Shown: positions 1 through 6,989, counted from the first letter of the stretch. The stretch: DNA of 7,762 nt from Pelotomaculum sp. UBA1371 (GCA_002305915.1 DBRJ01000070.1:1-7762); one strand, 5' to 3'. Notes: generated from the sequence alone by a model not told the origin. Made by a program: numbers and translations.

Positions 1-4
1 GGAA

Positions 5-47
5 AAAGGTGCTGGGTCAAAAACCATAATTTTGCTCCAGCACCTTT
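5..47. terminator. GC-stem hairpin at left edge, possible bidirectional terminator
   Basis: An 11-bp perfect inverted repeat, AAAGGTGCTGG (5-15) with CCAGCACCTTT (37-47), encloses a second pairing CAAAA (18-22) with TTTTG (30-34) across a 2x2 internal loop. Read on the minus strand the stem runs into five T residues (positions 3-7 complemented), as in an intrinsic terminator. Read on the plus strand the 3' flank is only TTTAATATTTAAA, a weak U-tract. It may end a gene lying left of the window, or be the end of a repeat element cut by the window edge. No minus-strand gene to its right needs it. Confidence 0.45.
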
Positions 48-137
48 AATATTTAAAACCATGCCGGCACCCCTGTATCGACTTACCATGCAAACCATCA
101 TTTTGAAACAAAGTAGTTGAAAAAGGAGACTTTAAAC

Positions 138-365
138 TTGAGTTGCGGAAAGAAAGCATGGGAAAGCAGACTCGATTCATATGAACAACTAATTGACCAA
201 TGTCTAATAGACCTGGGTTTGTTGGTCGTCATAGCAAACCCGATAACTGGCTTTGAATAAGTTGAAACAGACAGGAGTGAAATAATCCAGTGCAGAAAAA
301 GCATTATTGATTTTTTGAACGAAATGAAGTATCATGTAGTGAGATTTTTTGAAGAGGAGGTGTAA
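138..365 (+). pseudogene. Possible small gene interrupted by an in-frame TAA
   Basis: A TTG start at 138 has an AAAAGGAG ribosome binding site (121-128) nine bases upstream. It opens a 40-codon frame (MSCGKKAWESRLDSYEQLID and onward) that stops at TAA 258-260. The same frame then continues without another stop for 34 codons, with plausible helical protein sequence (ending FLNEMKYHVVRFFEEEV), to TAA 363-365. That final stretch contains the ribosome binding site of the next ORF. The pattern suits a roughly 74-residue protein broken by one nonsense change. It could equally be a genuine 40-residue ORF followed by chance open frame. I do not recognise the family, and no domain is visible. Confidence 0.33.
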
Positions 366-369
366 AAAG

Positions 370-504
370 ATGTGTGGCTTTGCCGGAATGCATAAGGCAG
401 TTGTCCCCATGATTCCTGTTATTGGTTTCGTTTACAGGGATAAGTGTGCCCGTTTTAAAAAACTGAACGACCTAAATCCGGAGAAGGCACATCTTTATTA
501 CTAA
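370..504 (+). CDS. Small ORF, 44 aa, strong ribosome binding site
   Basis: The start at ATG 370 is preceded by AGGAGGTG (355-362), a perfect eight-base match to the anti-Shine-Dalgarno sequence, with a 7-base gap. This site lies in the last codons of the preceding frame, whose stop is 4 bases before the ATG, so translation could be coupled. The product begins MCGFAGMHKAVVPMIPVIGF and ends NPEKAHLYY. The first six residues resemble the N-terminal Cys2 nucleophile motif of class II glutamine amidotransferases such as asparagine synthase (MCGIAG/MCGFAG), but nothing after that matches, so it is not a working enzyme. It could be a remnant, an uncharacterised small protein, or a leader peptide for the MFS gene, since an intrinsic terminator follows 36 bases after its stop. 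Function unknown. Confidence 0.45.
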   Translation: MCGFAGMHKAVVPMIPVIGFVYRDKCARFKKLNDLNPEKAHLYY

Positions 505-540
505 CCTTTTTAATATTTAAGATTGGATTAGTATAAATAA

Positions 541-570
541 AAGACGGTGGTGCTTTCCATCGTCTTTTTT
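541..570 (+). terminator. Intrinsic terminator or attenuator ahead of MFS gene
   Basis: The stem AAGACGGTGG (541-550) pairs with CCATCGTCTT (557-566) over ten positions, with a single G-T wobble and a 6-base TGCTTT loop. The sequence continues as TTTT, giving six consecutive T residues (565-570) at the 3' side. This is a textbook Rho-independent terminator. It ends the small-ORF transcript and lies only 35 bases before the MFS start codon, so it may also act as an attenuator. A TATAAA at 532-537 could be a -10 element for MFS, but I see no convincing -35, and such a transcript would begin inside the stem. Confidence 0.75.
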
Positions 571-605
571 GTGTCCTTTTCCAGTAAGTGCAGAAAGGAA
601 GGTTT

Positions 606-1823
606 ATGAACACAAATCCTTTGCCTGACAATAATCCCTCATGGAAGAGGAATATAGCTCTATTTTTAATTAGCCAGAATTTATCTCTTTTCGGTTCCTC
701 CGTGGTCAGTTTCGCCATTATTTGGCATATTACCCTGCAGACCTCATCCGGCAAATGGATAATGCTTTTTACCATTTGCTCTTTATTGCCCCAGGTGCTC
801 ATTTCTCTCTGGGCCGGCGTCTGGGCGGACCGCCATAACCGAAAATATCTCATTATGCTGGCGGATGGCTTCATTGCCCTTTCCACGCTGGGCCTGGTGA
901 TTGCTTTTTGGGCCGGGTATCAAAGTATGGAGCTGCTTTTAGGGATTTCGTTTATTCGCTCAATCGGTGCAGGGATTCAAACGCCCGCCGTCATTGCGCT
1001 GTATCCCCAGATTGTACCCTTGGAAAAGTTGACCAGGGTGCAGGGGATCAATCAAACCCTGAATTCTGTGTTGATGTTGCTTTCTCCCGCAGTGGGCGGC
1101 GTCGTGCTTGGGACAGTGGGGATTACCTGGGCTTTTATGCTGGATGTGCTTACCGCCTCCCTGGCCATTGCCGTGCTCAGTTTTATAAGTGTCGAAAAGG
1201 TAGCCCGGCCTGAGGAAACGGCTTCTGTCTTTTCGGAGTTGCGCCTGGGGATAACCTATGCTCTTAACCACAAACTACTAAGGCAGGTTTTACTTTATTT
1301 CGGGATATCTTTCTTCCTCATTACACCGGCGGCGGTCTTGACACCATTGCTGGTGGAACGCAGCTTCGGCAGCGATGTTTGGCGGTTGACCGCAAATGAA
1401 ATAGTCTGGACAATTGGTTCTTTGATTGGCGGGGTCTTTGTTTCCCTACGTGGTGAATTTAAAGATAAAATCCAAACTGTGGCTATTTGTCTGGTGGCGT
1501 TCGGTATCGCTTTCGCTCTATTGGGTGTTGCCGGTAATTTCACCGTTTATTTGCTGATTATGGGTGTGGCCGGGCTCTTTATGCCGGTTGTCGCGACTGC
1601 GCAAACTGTATTGATTCAGGAGAATGTGGAAGCAGCCATGATGGGGCGGGTCTTTTCCCTGGTACAAATTCTTACAGGCAGTGCAATGCCTGTGGCTATA
1701 CTGTTTTTCGGCCCCCTTGCGGATATCGTCCCCATCGGCGCAATTCTCCTGGTAACGGGTTTATTACTGGCAGTGGCAGGTGTATTCTATCAATTCACCA
1801 GTAAGCGCGCCGGACTGAATTAA
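606..1823 (+). CDS. MFS permease, DHA3 / macrolide-efflux-like
   Basis: This is a proton-driven efflux permease of the inner membrane, probably exporting a drug or other small amphiphile; the substrate cannot be told from sequence. The 405-residue product has about twelve hydrophobic segments in two halves. The diagnostic MFS motif A lies in the loop after TM2 (WAGVWADRHNRK, about residues 69-80: Gly71, Asp75, Arg76, Arg79). The length and overall layout fit the DHA3 group (MefA- and EntS-like proteins). I chose ATG 606 because AAAGGAAGG lies directly upstream. The GTG at 588 in the same frame would add six residues but has no ribosome binding site. The gene stands alone, behind the terminator at 541-570, and no clear terminator follows it. 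Family assignment is firm, substrate unknown. Confidence 0.93.
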   Translation: MNTNPLPDNNPSWKRNIALFLISQNLSLFGSSVVSFAIIWHITLQTSSGKWIMLFTICSLLPQVLISLWAGVWADRHNRKYLIMLADGFIALSTLGLVIAFWAGYQSMELLLGISFIRSIGAGIQTPAVIALYPQIVPLEKLTRVQGINQTLNSVLMLLSPAVGGVVLGTVGITWAFMLDVLTASLAIAVLSFISVEKVARPEETASVFSELRLGITYALNHKLLRQVLLYFGISFFLITPAAVLTPLLVERSFGSDVWRLTANEIVWTIGSLIGGVFVSLRGEFKDKIQTVAICLVAFGIAFALLGVAGNFTVYLLIMGVAGLFMPVVATAQTVLIQENVEAAMMGRVFSLVQILTGSAMPVAILFFGPLADIVPIGAILLVTGLLLAVAGVFYQFTSKRAGLN

Positions 1824-2001
1824 GAAAAATTTGTGCAGTCTGGAATAAATTTAGCAGATTTATAGCTAATGAATTTATGAACAGATCCATATGGTTATAA
1901 ATCTTCTATAAATTATTAACAGAATGGAACTGTCCATAACGTCCGGCACAGGAGATAATACTAGTCCGGTTAACAGTATTAGCAAGCTGCTACAGCGTCC
2001 T
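1824..2001. other. AT-rich intergenic region without a gene
   Basis: I see no credible coding frame between the MFS stop and the start of the next operon. Besides the nested repeats entered separately, there is an 8-bp inverted repeat GATTTATA (1857-1864) with TATAAATC (1896-1903). An 8-base palindrome CCATATGG (1887-1894) lies between its arms. Both are AT-rich and could be chance or operator-like. There is no GC-rich stem followed by a T-run, so MFS transcription may read on into this region. Confidence 0.5.
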
Positions 2002-2030
2002 GTGACGATAAAGGTTAATTCTGTTATAAT
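1912..2030. repeat. Three nested inverted repeats upstream of the SWIM-SNF2 operon
   Basis: Three pairs of arms are arranged concentrically. The outer pair is ATTATTAACAGAAT (1912-1925) with ATTCTGTTATAAT (2018-2030), 13 bp with one bulged T. The middle pair is CACAGGA (1947-1953) with TCCTGTG (1998-2004), perfect. The inner pair is TAATACT (1956-1962) with AGTATTA (1975-1981), perfect. GTCCGG occurs twice (1941-1946, 1964-1969), and TTAACAG occurs twice (1916-1922, 1970-1976). The outer right arm contains the promoter -10, and the middle right arm overlaps the -35. This could be an operator region, a small non-autonomous repeat element, or a folded RNA; I cannot decide which from one copy. 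Confidence 0.5.
2002..2030 (+). promoter_or_regulatory. Sigma-A-type promoter for SWIM-SNF2 operon
   Basis: A -35 GTGACG (2002-2007; four of six consensus bases, including TGAC) is separated by 17 bases from a perfect -10 TATAAT (2025-2030). Transcription would begin near 2037, leaving a leader of about 60 bases before ATG 2101. Both elements sit in arms of the inverted repeats described for 1912-2030. Confidence 0.65.
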
Positions 2031-2100
2031 GATACACAATAGTAGATAGAATAACTGATTATTTTAGAAGCAATAAAGAAATTAAAGGGTGTAATCATAC

Positions 2101-3711
2101 ATGCGCAGGGATTTTATTCCGGTTGAAAAGATTGAGGCTATGGCTTCTGCGGCGGCCCGGTGTCTGGACCCGGAGCTGTTCGAAAAGGGTAGGCAGCATT
2201 ACCGGAAGGGACGGGTGGAATACGCCAGAGTTTTCGGACCGAGGATTTACGCCCAGGTTAGTGACATTATTGATGGAAAAAAGTATATAGTTCAATTGCA
2301 CATTGACAGCTTTCCCCTGAGCACCTGTACTTGTGCCAGAAAACACCTTTGTGAACATATTGCTGCGGTGTTAATTCATCACTGTGGTGACGGGCTGCAG
2401 CCGGATACGGTTTCACCCGGCTTTGATGTCCCGGCTCTGGAATTTGCCTCCCCCCCGGAATCAATTGTCGAAACAAGAAAGAACTTTCCCGATATTCCAA
2501 CTCCGGAGGGGCCGGTGGAGCGCTGGTATAAGTATTATGAGCATCAGTACCAGCGGCTCAGGGAGGTTAAATGCAACTACTTATATTCATATTCGGTACA
2601 TCTGGCGAATGAATTATACTTTTCGCCCAGGTTATATGACGAGTTTACCGGCTGCCTGTTACTTCAAAGTGATCACTGGCCCTGGCCGGTTAAAGATTTG
2701 TTCCGGCTTTACGGTTGCCTGTTTTTTATGGCGGGGCTGGAGGAACAATCAAAAGAGCAGAAGTCCTCATTCATGGATAGTTTTCAAGTCGGATTGATTG
2801 AGGAAGATTTTTTAGATGCCTTTACCTCAATTATACCCGCCGGACGGCAGGCTCAATATCAGCCGTTTTTACAGAAGCTTGTTCAAATTGTTCACGAGAG
2901 CCTTTTCCAGCAGGAGCAGCTTTTTGACTGGCTTTGGATCTACCGCCTGCTGTGTATGGATGTCTTTGGCGACCAGGAATGGTGGAAAAAAGAGAAGGCT
3001 TACCTGGAAGAAAAAATGGAGAAGGCTGAGGAGGGCGGGCGGGAGTATTATGTAGCCGCCCTGGCCCTGGCCAGCCTGTATATTACCGGAAACAGGAAGG
3101 AAGCCGCCCTGGCCGTGCTTCAAAAGCCGAGAAAGAAGCGGGTCGGGGACATGCTTTTTTACCTTGAATACCTGACCAGGCAGGAGGAATGGGATGCTCT
3201 CCTGCTCTGGCTGCGCTGGATGGCGCCCGCTGTGCTGAAAGCAAGCCCGGGGGTAATTGAAAAAATCTGCCGTTACTGCATCCGGGGGGCTGAAAATAGC
3301 GAAGCACCGGAACAGTTTATCAAGCTGTTCCGCTTCTGGCTGCCCCACGGTTTCGATGTCTATGCGGATTACCTTCTGGAGACAGGCCTGCACAGGGAAT
3401 GGGTTGAATTACACATGAGCTGCCTGGGACGCATGGAAACCGGCATTGACAGAGGCGACCTGCGCTATCTGGAATCCCTGGATCCGGCAGTACTGATCCC
3501 CCTGTATCACCAGTGGGCGGCCAGGCTCATTGAGGAGAAGGGCCGGAAATCTTACCAGGAGGCAGTCAGGCTGCTGAAAAAACTGCGCAATATCTATAGA
3601 AAGCAAAAAAGAAAAAGGGAATGGGAGACGTTTATTTCCCGTCTTGCTTCGTACTACCCGCGCCTGAGGGCGTTTCAGGAAGAATTGCGGAAAGGAAAGC
3701 TGATCTCCTAA
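2101..3711 (+). CDS. SWIM zinc-finger protein, partner of SNF2 helicase
   Basis: The 536-residue cytoplasmic protein carries a SWIM zinc finger near its N-terminus. The ligands are Cys76, Cys78, Cys84 and His86 (STCTCARKHLCEH), matching the CxC...CxH signature. SWIM domains are known to bind DNA or proteins and occur next to SNF2 ATPases. The rest of the chain has no catalytic motif; it is rich in Leu, Trp and charged residues and looks like helical repeats, with a very basic C-terminal helix (KLRNIYRKQKRKREWE). ATG 2101 follows AAAGGGTG (2084-2091) at acceptable spacing and agrees with the promoter at 2002-2030. The stop overlaps the SNF2 start (TAATG), so the two are probably co-translated and work together. 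The same pairing is known in Bacillus subtilis as YwqB/YwqA. The molecular role is unproven. Confidence 0.9.
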   Translation: MRRDFIPVEKIEAMASAAARCLDPELFEKGRQHYRKGRVEYARVFGPRIYAQVSDIIDGKKYIVQLHIDSFPLSTCTCARKHLCEHIAAVLIHHCGDGLQPDTVSPGFDVPALEFASPPESIVETRKNFPDIPTPEGPVERWYKYYEHQYQRLREVKCNYLYSYSVHLANELYFSPRLYDEFTGCLLLQSDHWPWPVKDLFRLYGCLFFMAGLEEQSKEQKSSFMDSFQVGLIEEDFLDAFTSIIPAGRQAQYQPFLQKLVQIVHESLFQQEQLFDWLWIYRLLCMDVFGDQEWWKKEKAYLEEKMEKAEEGGREYYVAALALASLYITGNRKEAALAVLQKPRKKRVGDMLFYLEYLTRQEEWDALLLWLRWMAPAVLKASPGVIEKICRYCIRGAENSEAPEQFIKLFRFWLPHGFDVYADYLLETGLHREWVELHMSCLGRMETGIDRGDLRYLESLDPAVLIPLYHQWAARLIEEKGRKSYQEAVRLLKKLRNIYRKQKRKREWETFISRLASYYPRLRAFQEELRKGKLIS

Positions 3712-6581
3712 TGATGAATTATAGCATCAAAGTTTTTCTCGAGTGGGTTTCCGGAAAGGGGTTTTTCCTTTGGGGCGGTGGTAGGGGGATATACGGCCAC
3801 GATTTGAAATACCTGCTTTTTGCCAGGCACCAGCCTTCCTTCTATGGGACATTCATAGATAGCAGCAACTACCAGGATAGGGATGGGCTATTCATCTCCC
3901 CCCTCACTGCCCTGGACTTCCTTACCACACAGACCTGGTCTGATGAGGTGGAATGGCATTGGAGCAAGGAGATTATCGAGCTTAAAGCAGCTGCTCCGCT
4001 GTTAAAGGCAGCCCTGGCCGCAGGTTACTGGAAACCGGACTTCGATCTTTGGGCGGCGGGCCGGCGGGGATGGCGCCTTGACTGGGAACAGGCCTGTACC
4101 ACGGACCTCCCGGAGGTGGTGTTGACGGTGCCGTACCTGGAAGAATGGGCCGGTTTGCTCATTGACGAATTGATTGAACAGGACCCGGATATCAAAGAGG
4201 CCTGGGAGAAAATAATATCCTCCCACCCTTTGCTGGTTCCCATCAAGAGCCTCCGGCCGGTAACCGGCGACGAAGAAACCTGGCTGGAGGCCGTAGGCTG
4301 GCGGCAGGACCCCGCGCCCTTCAGGGCCTGCCTGGAACTGGTTGAACCGGAGGGTGACAACGCCGCCTGGCGTCTTAATATTATTTTACAGGACAAGCAG
4401 GACCACTCCCAGGTAATCCTCTGGGAGCCCGGCCGGGATGAAGCAATACCGCCGGAATGGCGGCAGCACCGGGAAAGTATCCGGCGCCACGTGCTGAAAT
4501 GGATCGAGGTCCTGCCGTGGCTGGAGGATGCCGGCGGCGCAAAGGCGGAAGACGGGGCCGGGCTGCGCCGGGAGCTGAACGAAGCAGAGGCCTGGGAATT
4601 TCTCGACTCCGGGAGTGTCCAACTGGTACAGGCCGGACATACTGTCCTGCTGCCCAAATGGTGGGGGGAAGTGCAAAAGCTCGTACCGGCCCTGAAAATC
4701 AGGACCCGCTCCTCGGTGGGCTCCTGGAAAGAAAGCCGGCTGGGAGTGGACCAGATTGTGCAGTTTGACTGGAATTTGGCTGTCGGCGATCTGGAGCTGC
4801 CGGAAGCCGAATTTCGCGAAATTGTCAAAAAAAAGCGGCGCCTGGTGCAAATCCAGGGCAAATGGTTCCAGCTGGACCCTTCTTATTTTAAGAAGATCCA
4901 GCGGTTCATCAGGAAAAAGGAAGGTCTTTCCCTGGGTGAAATCCTGCACCTGCGCCTGCTCGGACCGGCTGCGTCAACCCCTGTGGAAAAAGAGGCAGGA
5001 GCGGAGGATGACGCTCTCCAGGTAGAGGTTGAGTTGAGCGGGCAGCTGGCGCAGATGGTTGAGCAACTGGGTAACCTGACTCAAATTCCCGTTCCGGAAG
5101 TCGCATCGTCTTTCCGGGGCGCCCTGAGACCGTATCAGCAAATGGGTACCGCCTGGATGTTGTTTCTGCGCCGCTTCGGCCTGGGGTGTTGTCTGGCAGA
5201 TGACATGGGCCTCGGGAAGACAATCCAATGGATTGCTTACCTGTTAAAAGTCAAGGAAGAAGAAAATCCAGTCCTGCCGGCTTTACTTATCTGTCCCACG
5301 TCGGTCCTGGGCAACTGGCAAAAGGAACTGGCCCGCTTTGCCCCGGAGTTGAAAGTCCGGCTGCATTACGGCCCGCAGCGGCCCAGGGGCGCTGATTTTC
5401 TCCCCTCCATCCAGGGAGCCGGCGTGGTGCTTACATCATACAACCTGTCGCACATAGATGAAGCTGAACTGTCCATGGTGGATTGGGACTGCATCTGTCT
5501 GGACGAAGCTCAGAACATTAAAAACGCCTACACCAAACAGGCCGCAGCGATTAGGAGATTGAAAGGACGCCACCGCATCGCCATGACCGGGACCCCGATG
5601 GAAAACCGCCTTACCGAGCTATGGTCCATTTATGATTTTATCAACCCTGGTTACCTCGGGAGCAGCGGGGAGTTCAGCCGCAAGTTCGTCGGCGTGATCG
5701 AGAAGAAAAGGGACGCGGCGGATATCTGCCGGGTGCAGAAGCTGATCCGGCCTTTCCTCCTGAGGAGGGTCAAGAGCGACCCGGCCATAGAACTGGACCT
5801 GCCGGAGAAGCAGGAACAAAAGGAGTATATACCGCTGACGGTGGAACAGGCCTCCCTCTATGAAGGCGTCTTGCACGATCTCTTTGAAAAACTGGAAAAA
5901 TCAGAGGGCATGGCCCGCCGCGGGCTGATTTTGTCTACCCTGAGCAGGCTGAAACAGGTCTGTGACCACCCGGCGCTGTTATTGAAAGAAGACCCTTTGG
6001 AAAATGTCAATGACATCAGCGGACGCTCTAAAAAAGTGGAGCGCCTTTTGGAAATGATTGCCCAACTGCGCCAGGAAGGGGACCGCTGCCTTGTATTCAC
6101 GCAGTTTGTCAGGATGGGCCGACTGCTCCAGGAGGTATTGCTGAGAGAGCTGGGAGAACCGTCCTATTATTTGTTTGGCGGCACCCCCAGGAAGGAACGG
6201 GACGAAATGGTGGCCCGTTTTCAGGGGACAACCTCAAAAGGAGGGGACAATTACAATATTTTTATCCTTTCCCTGAAAGCCGGCGGCCTGGGATTAAATC
6301 TGACCGCCGCCAACCACGTCTTTCATTTTGACCGCTGGTGGAACCCGGCCGTGGAAAACCAGGCCACCGACCGTTCCCACCGGATTGGGCAGAACCGTCA
6401 CGTTATGGTGCATAAGTTTATCAGTCTGGGCACCATGGAGGAACGTATAGACGAAGTGCTGGAACGCAAGTCGGGTTTGAACGAGCAAATTATAGGCAAT
6501 AGTGAAGCCTGGCTGACGGAATTCTCCACCAGCGAGCTGAGGGAACTTTTCACCCTCCGTAAAGAATGGGTCGACGTCTAA
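3711..6581 (+). CDS. SNF2-family DNA-dependent ATPase / helicase
   Basis: A 956-residue bacterial SNF2 (superfamily 2) motor that should use ATP to move along double-stranded DNA or remodel protein-DNA complexes. Residues about 290-415 look like the bacterial SNF2-associated DUF3670 region (HTVLLPKWWGE, WFQLDPSYF). The ATPase lobe starts near 472 (LRPYQQMGTAWM). Visible motifs are Walker A DMGLGKT (498-504, Lys503), CPTSVLGNW, DEAQ (598-601), TGTPMENR (626-633) and FLLRRVKSD. The second lobe has LVFTQF, AGGLGLNLTAANHVFHFDRW and motif VI QATDRSHRIGQ (884-894, with Arg888 and Arg891). All core motifs are intact. ATG 3711 overlaps the SWIM stop as TAATG and gives the usual N-terminus (MMNYSIKVFLEW). 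The in-frame ATG at 3621 would overlap the SWIM gene by 91 bases and is unlikely. Similar to B. subtilis YwqA; physiological role not established. Confidence 0.95.
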   Translation: MMNYSIKVFLEWVSGKGFFLWGGGRGIYGHDLKYLLFARHQPSFYGTFIDSSNYQDRDGLFISPLTALDFLTTQTWSDEVEWHWSKEIIELKAAAPLLKAALAAGYWKPDFDLWAAGRRGWRLDWEQACTTDLPEVVLTVPYLEEWAGLLIDELIEQDPDIKEAWEKIISSHPLLVPIKSLRPVTGDEETWLEAVGWRQDPAPFRACLELVEPEGDNAAWRLNIILQDKQDHSQVILWEPGRDEAIPPEWRQHRESIRRHVLKWIEVLPWLEDAGGAKAEDGAGLRRELNEAEAWEFLDSGSVQLVQAGHTVLLPKWWGEVQKLVPALKIRTRSSVGSWKESRLGVDQIVQFDWNLAVGDLELPEAEFREIVKKKRRLVQIQGKWFQLDPSYFKKIQRFIRKKEGLSLGEILHLRLLGPAASTPVEKEAGAEDDALQVEVELSGQLAQMVEQLGNLTQIPVPEVASSFRGALRPYQQMGTAWMLFLRRFGLGCCLADDMGLGKTIQWIAYLLKVKEEENPVLPALLICPTSVLGNWQKELARFAPELKVRLHYGPQRPRGADFLPSIQGAGVVLTSYNLSHIDEAELSMVDWDCICLDEAQNIKNAYTKQAAAIRRLKGRHRIAMTGTPMENRLTELWSIYDFINPGYLGSSGEFSRKFVGVIEKKRDAADICRVQKLIRPFLLRRVKSDPAIELDLPEKQEQKEYIPLTVEQASLYEGVLHDLFEKLEKSEGMARRGLILSTLSRLKQVCDHPALLLKEDPLENVNDISGRSKKVERLLEMIAQLRQEGDRCLVFTQFVRMGRLLQEVLLRELGEPSYYLFGGTPRKERDEMVARFQGTTSKGGDNYNIFILSLKAGGLGLNLTAANHVFHFDRWWNPAVENQATDRSHRIGQNRHVMVHKFISLGTMEERIDEVLERKSGLNEQIIGNSEAWLTEFSTSELRELFTLRKEWVDV

Positions 6582-6609
6582 GGCGATGTTTTTTGAGTTG
6601 GTTCATGCT

Positions 6610-6616
6610 AAGGGGG
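6610..6616 (+). promoter_or_regulatory. Ribosome binding site deciding a TTG start
   Basis: AAGGGGG lies six bases before TTG 6623. The in-frame ATG codons at 6566 (inside the SNF2 gene) and 6605 have no comparable site, so TTG 6623 is the better start. Confidence 0.55.
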
Positions 6617-6622
6617 ATCTAC

Positions 6623-6835
6623 TTGGGAGCAAAAAAGAAAGAGAAAAATAAAAAAAAGCGTCAGGGCAGGAAAAAGACTGTCTCCATAAAAACCAGGGAT
6701 ACCACCGGCGATGCCCCCAGCCCTGAGCTGCCGGGTCTAAACCACATGTCCGGCCAGTGGCGGGAATTTTACAGGCTGGTAATTGAAAGAGTGAAGAATG
6801 AAGGCAGCGATACATTCACTGTGAATAAGAACTGA
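6623..6835 (+). CDS. Small lysine-rich protein, third gene of SWIM-SNF2 operon
   Basis: The product has 70 residues if translated from TTG 6623, which is preceded by AAGGGGG. The N-terminal 18 residues are almost all Lys, Arg, Gly, Glu, Asn and Gln (MGAKKKEKNKKKRQGRKK), suggesting contact with nucleic acid or ribosome. A Pro/Gly linker follows, then a short predicted amphipathic helix (SGQWREFYRLVIERVKN). There is no signal peptide or membrane segment. It begins 41 bases after the SNF2 stop on the same strand with no terminator between, so it is probably co-transcribed with the SWIM and SNF2 genes. I do not recognise a family. The A-rich codons contain A-AAA-AAG in frame, a sequence prone to slippage. 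The gene is plausible rather than certain. Confidence 0.6.
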   Translation: MGAKKKEKNKKKRQGRKKTVSIKTRDTTGDAPSPELPGLNHMSGQWREFYRLVIERVKNEGSDTFTVNKN

Positions 6836-6918
6836 TTAATCGGAATCGTTCTCATTGGTTTTAACGACTAAATCCTGTGGAGTTTGTCCTGTAAATCATC
6901 ACCCGTTAATAAAAGCGG

Positions 6919-6989
6919 CAGACCGGGCAAGCCTGCTGCTGCTACTACCGGCACAAAAAGCAGGTTCAATATATAGCATGCCCGGACTG
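6919..6989. repeat. Long imperfect inverted repeat with inner stem
   Basis: CAGACCGGGCA (6919-6929) pairs with TGCCCGGACTG (6979-6989) at ten of eleven positions, with a single A-A mismatch. Immediately inside, AGCCTGCT (6930-6937) pairs with AGCAGGTT (6959-6966), including one G-T wobble. The right side carries a 12-base unpaired AT-rich insertion between the two helices. The apical loop is 21 bases. No T-run follows on either strand, so it is not a standard terminator. It could be a folded 3' RNA region or a dispersed repeat. Confidence 0.5.

Noticed and set aside
98..410. Minus-strand open frames (98-304 and 204-410)
   Set aside because: They have poor or no ribosome binding sites, overlap each other, and run antisense to better-supported plus-strand ORFs. 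No recognisable protein features.
588..605. GTG 588 as MFS start
   Set aside because: No ribosome binding site lies in front of it, whereas ATG 606 has AAAGGAAGG directly upstream.
455..886. 143-codon minus-strand open frame
   Set aside because: It lies antisense to the terminator and the MFS N-terminus. It is a shadow of the MFS coding sequence.
3621..3710. Extended N-terminus of the SNF2 protein from ATG 3621
   Set aside because: It would overlap the SWIM gene by 91 bases. ATG 3711 in TAATG gives the usual family N-terminus and coupled translation.
4025..4861. 278-codon minus-strand open frame inside the SNF2 gene
   Set aside because: It has Ser/Arg/Pro-rich shadow composition, opposite an intact and strongly conserved gene.
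2101..6835. DISARM-like or other known phage-defence system based on the SNF2 helicase
   Set aside because: There is no methyltransferase, DUF1998, PLD nuclease or other defence effector nearby. The SWIM-SNF2 pairing is the housekeeping-type arrangement seen in Bacillus.
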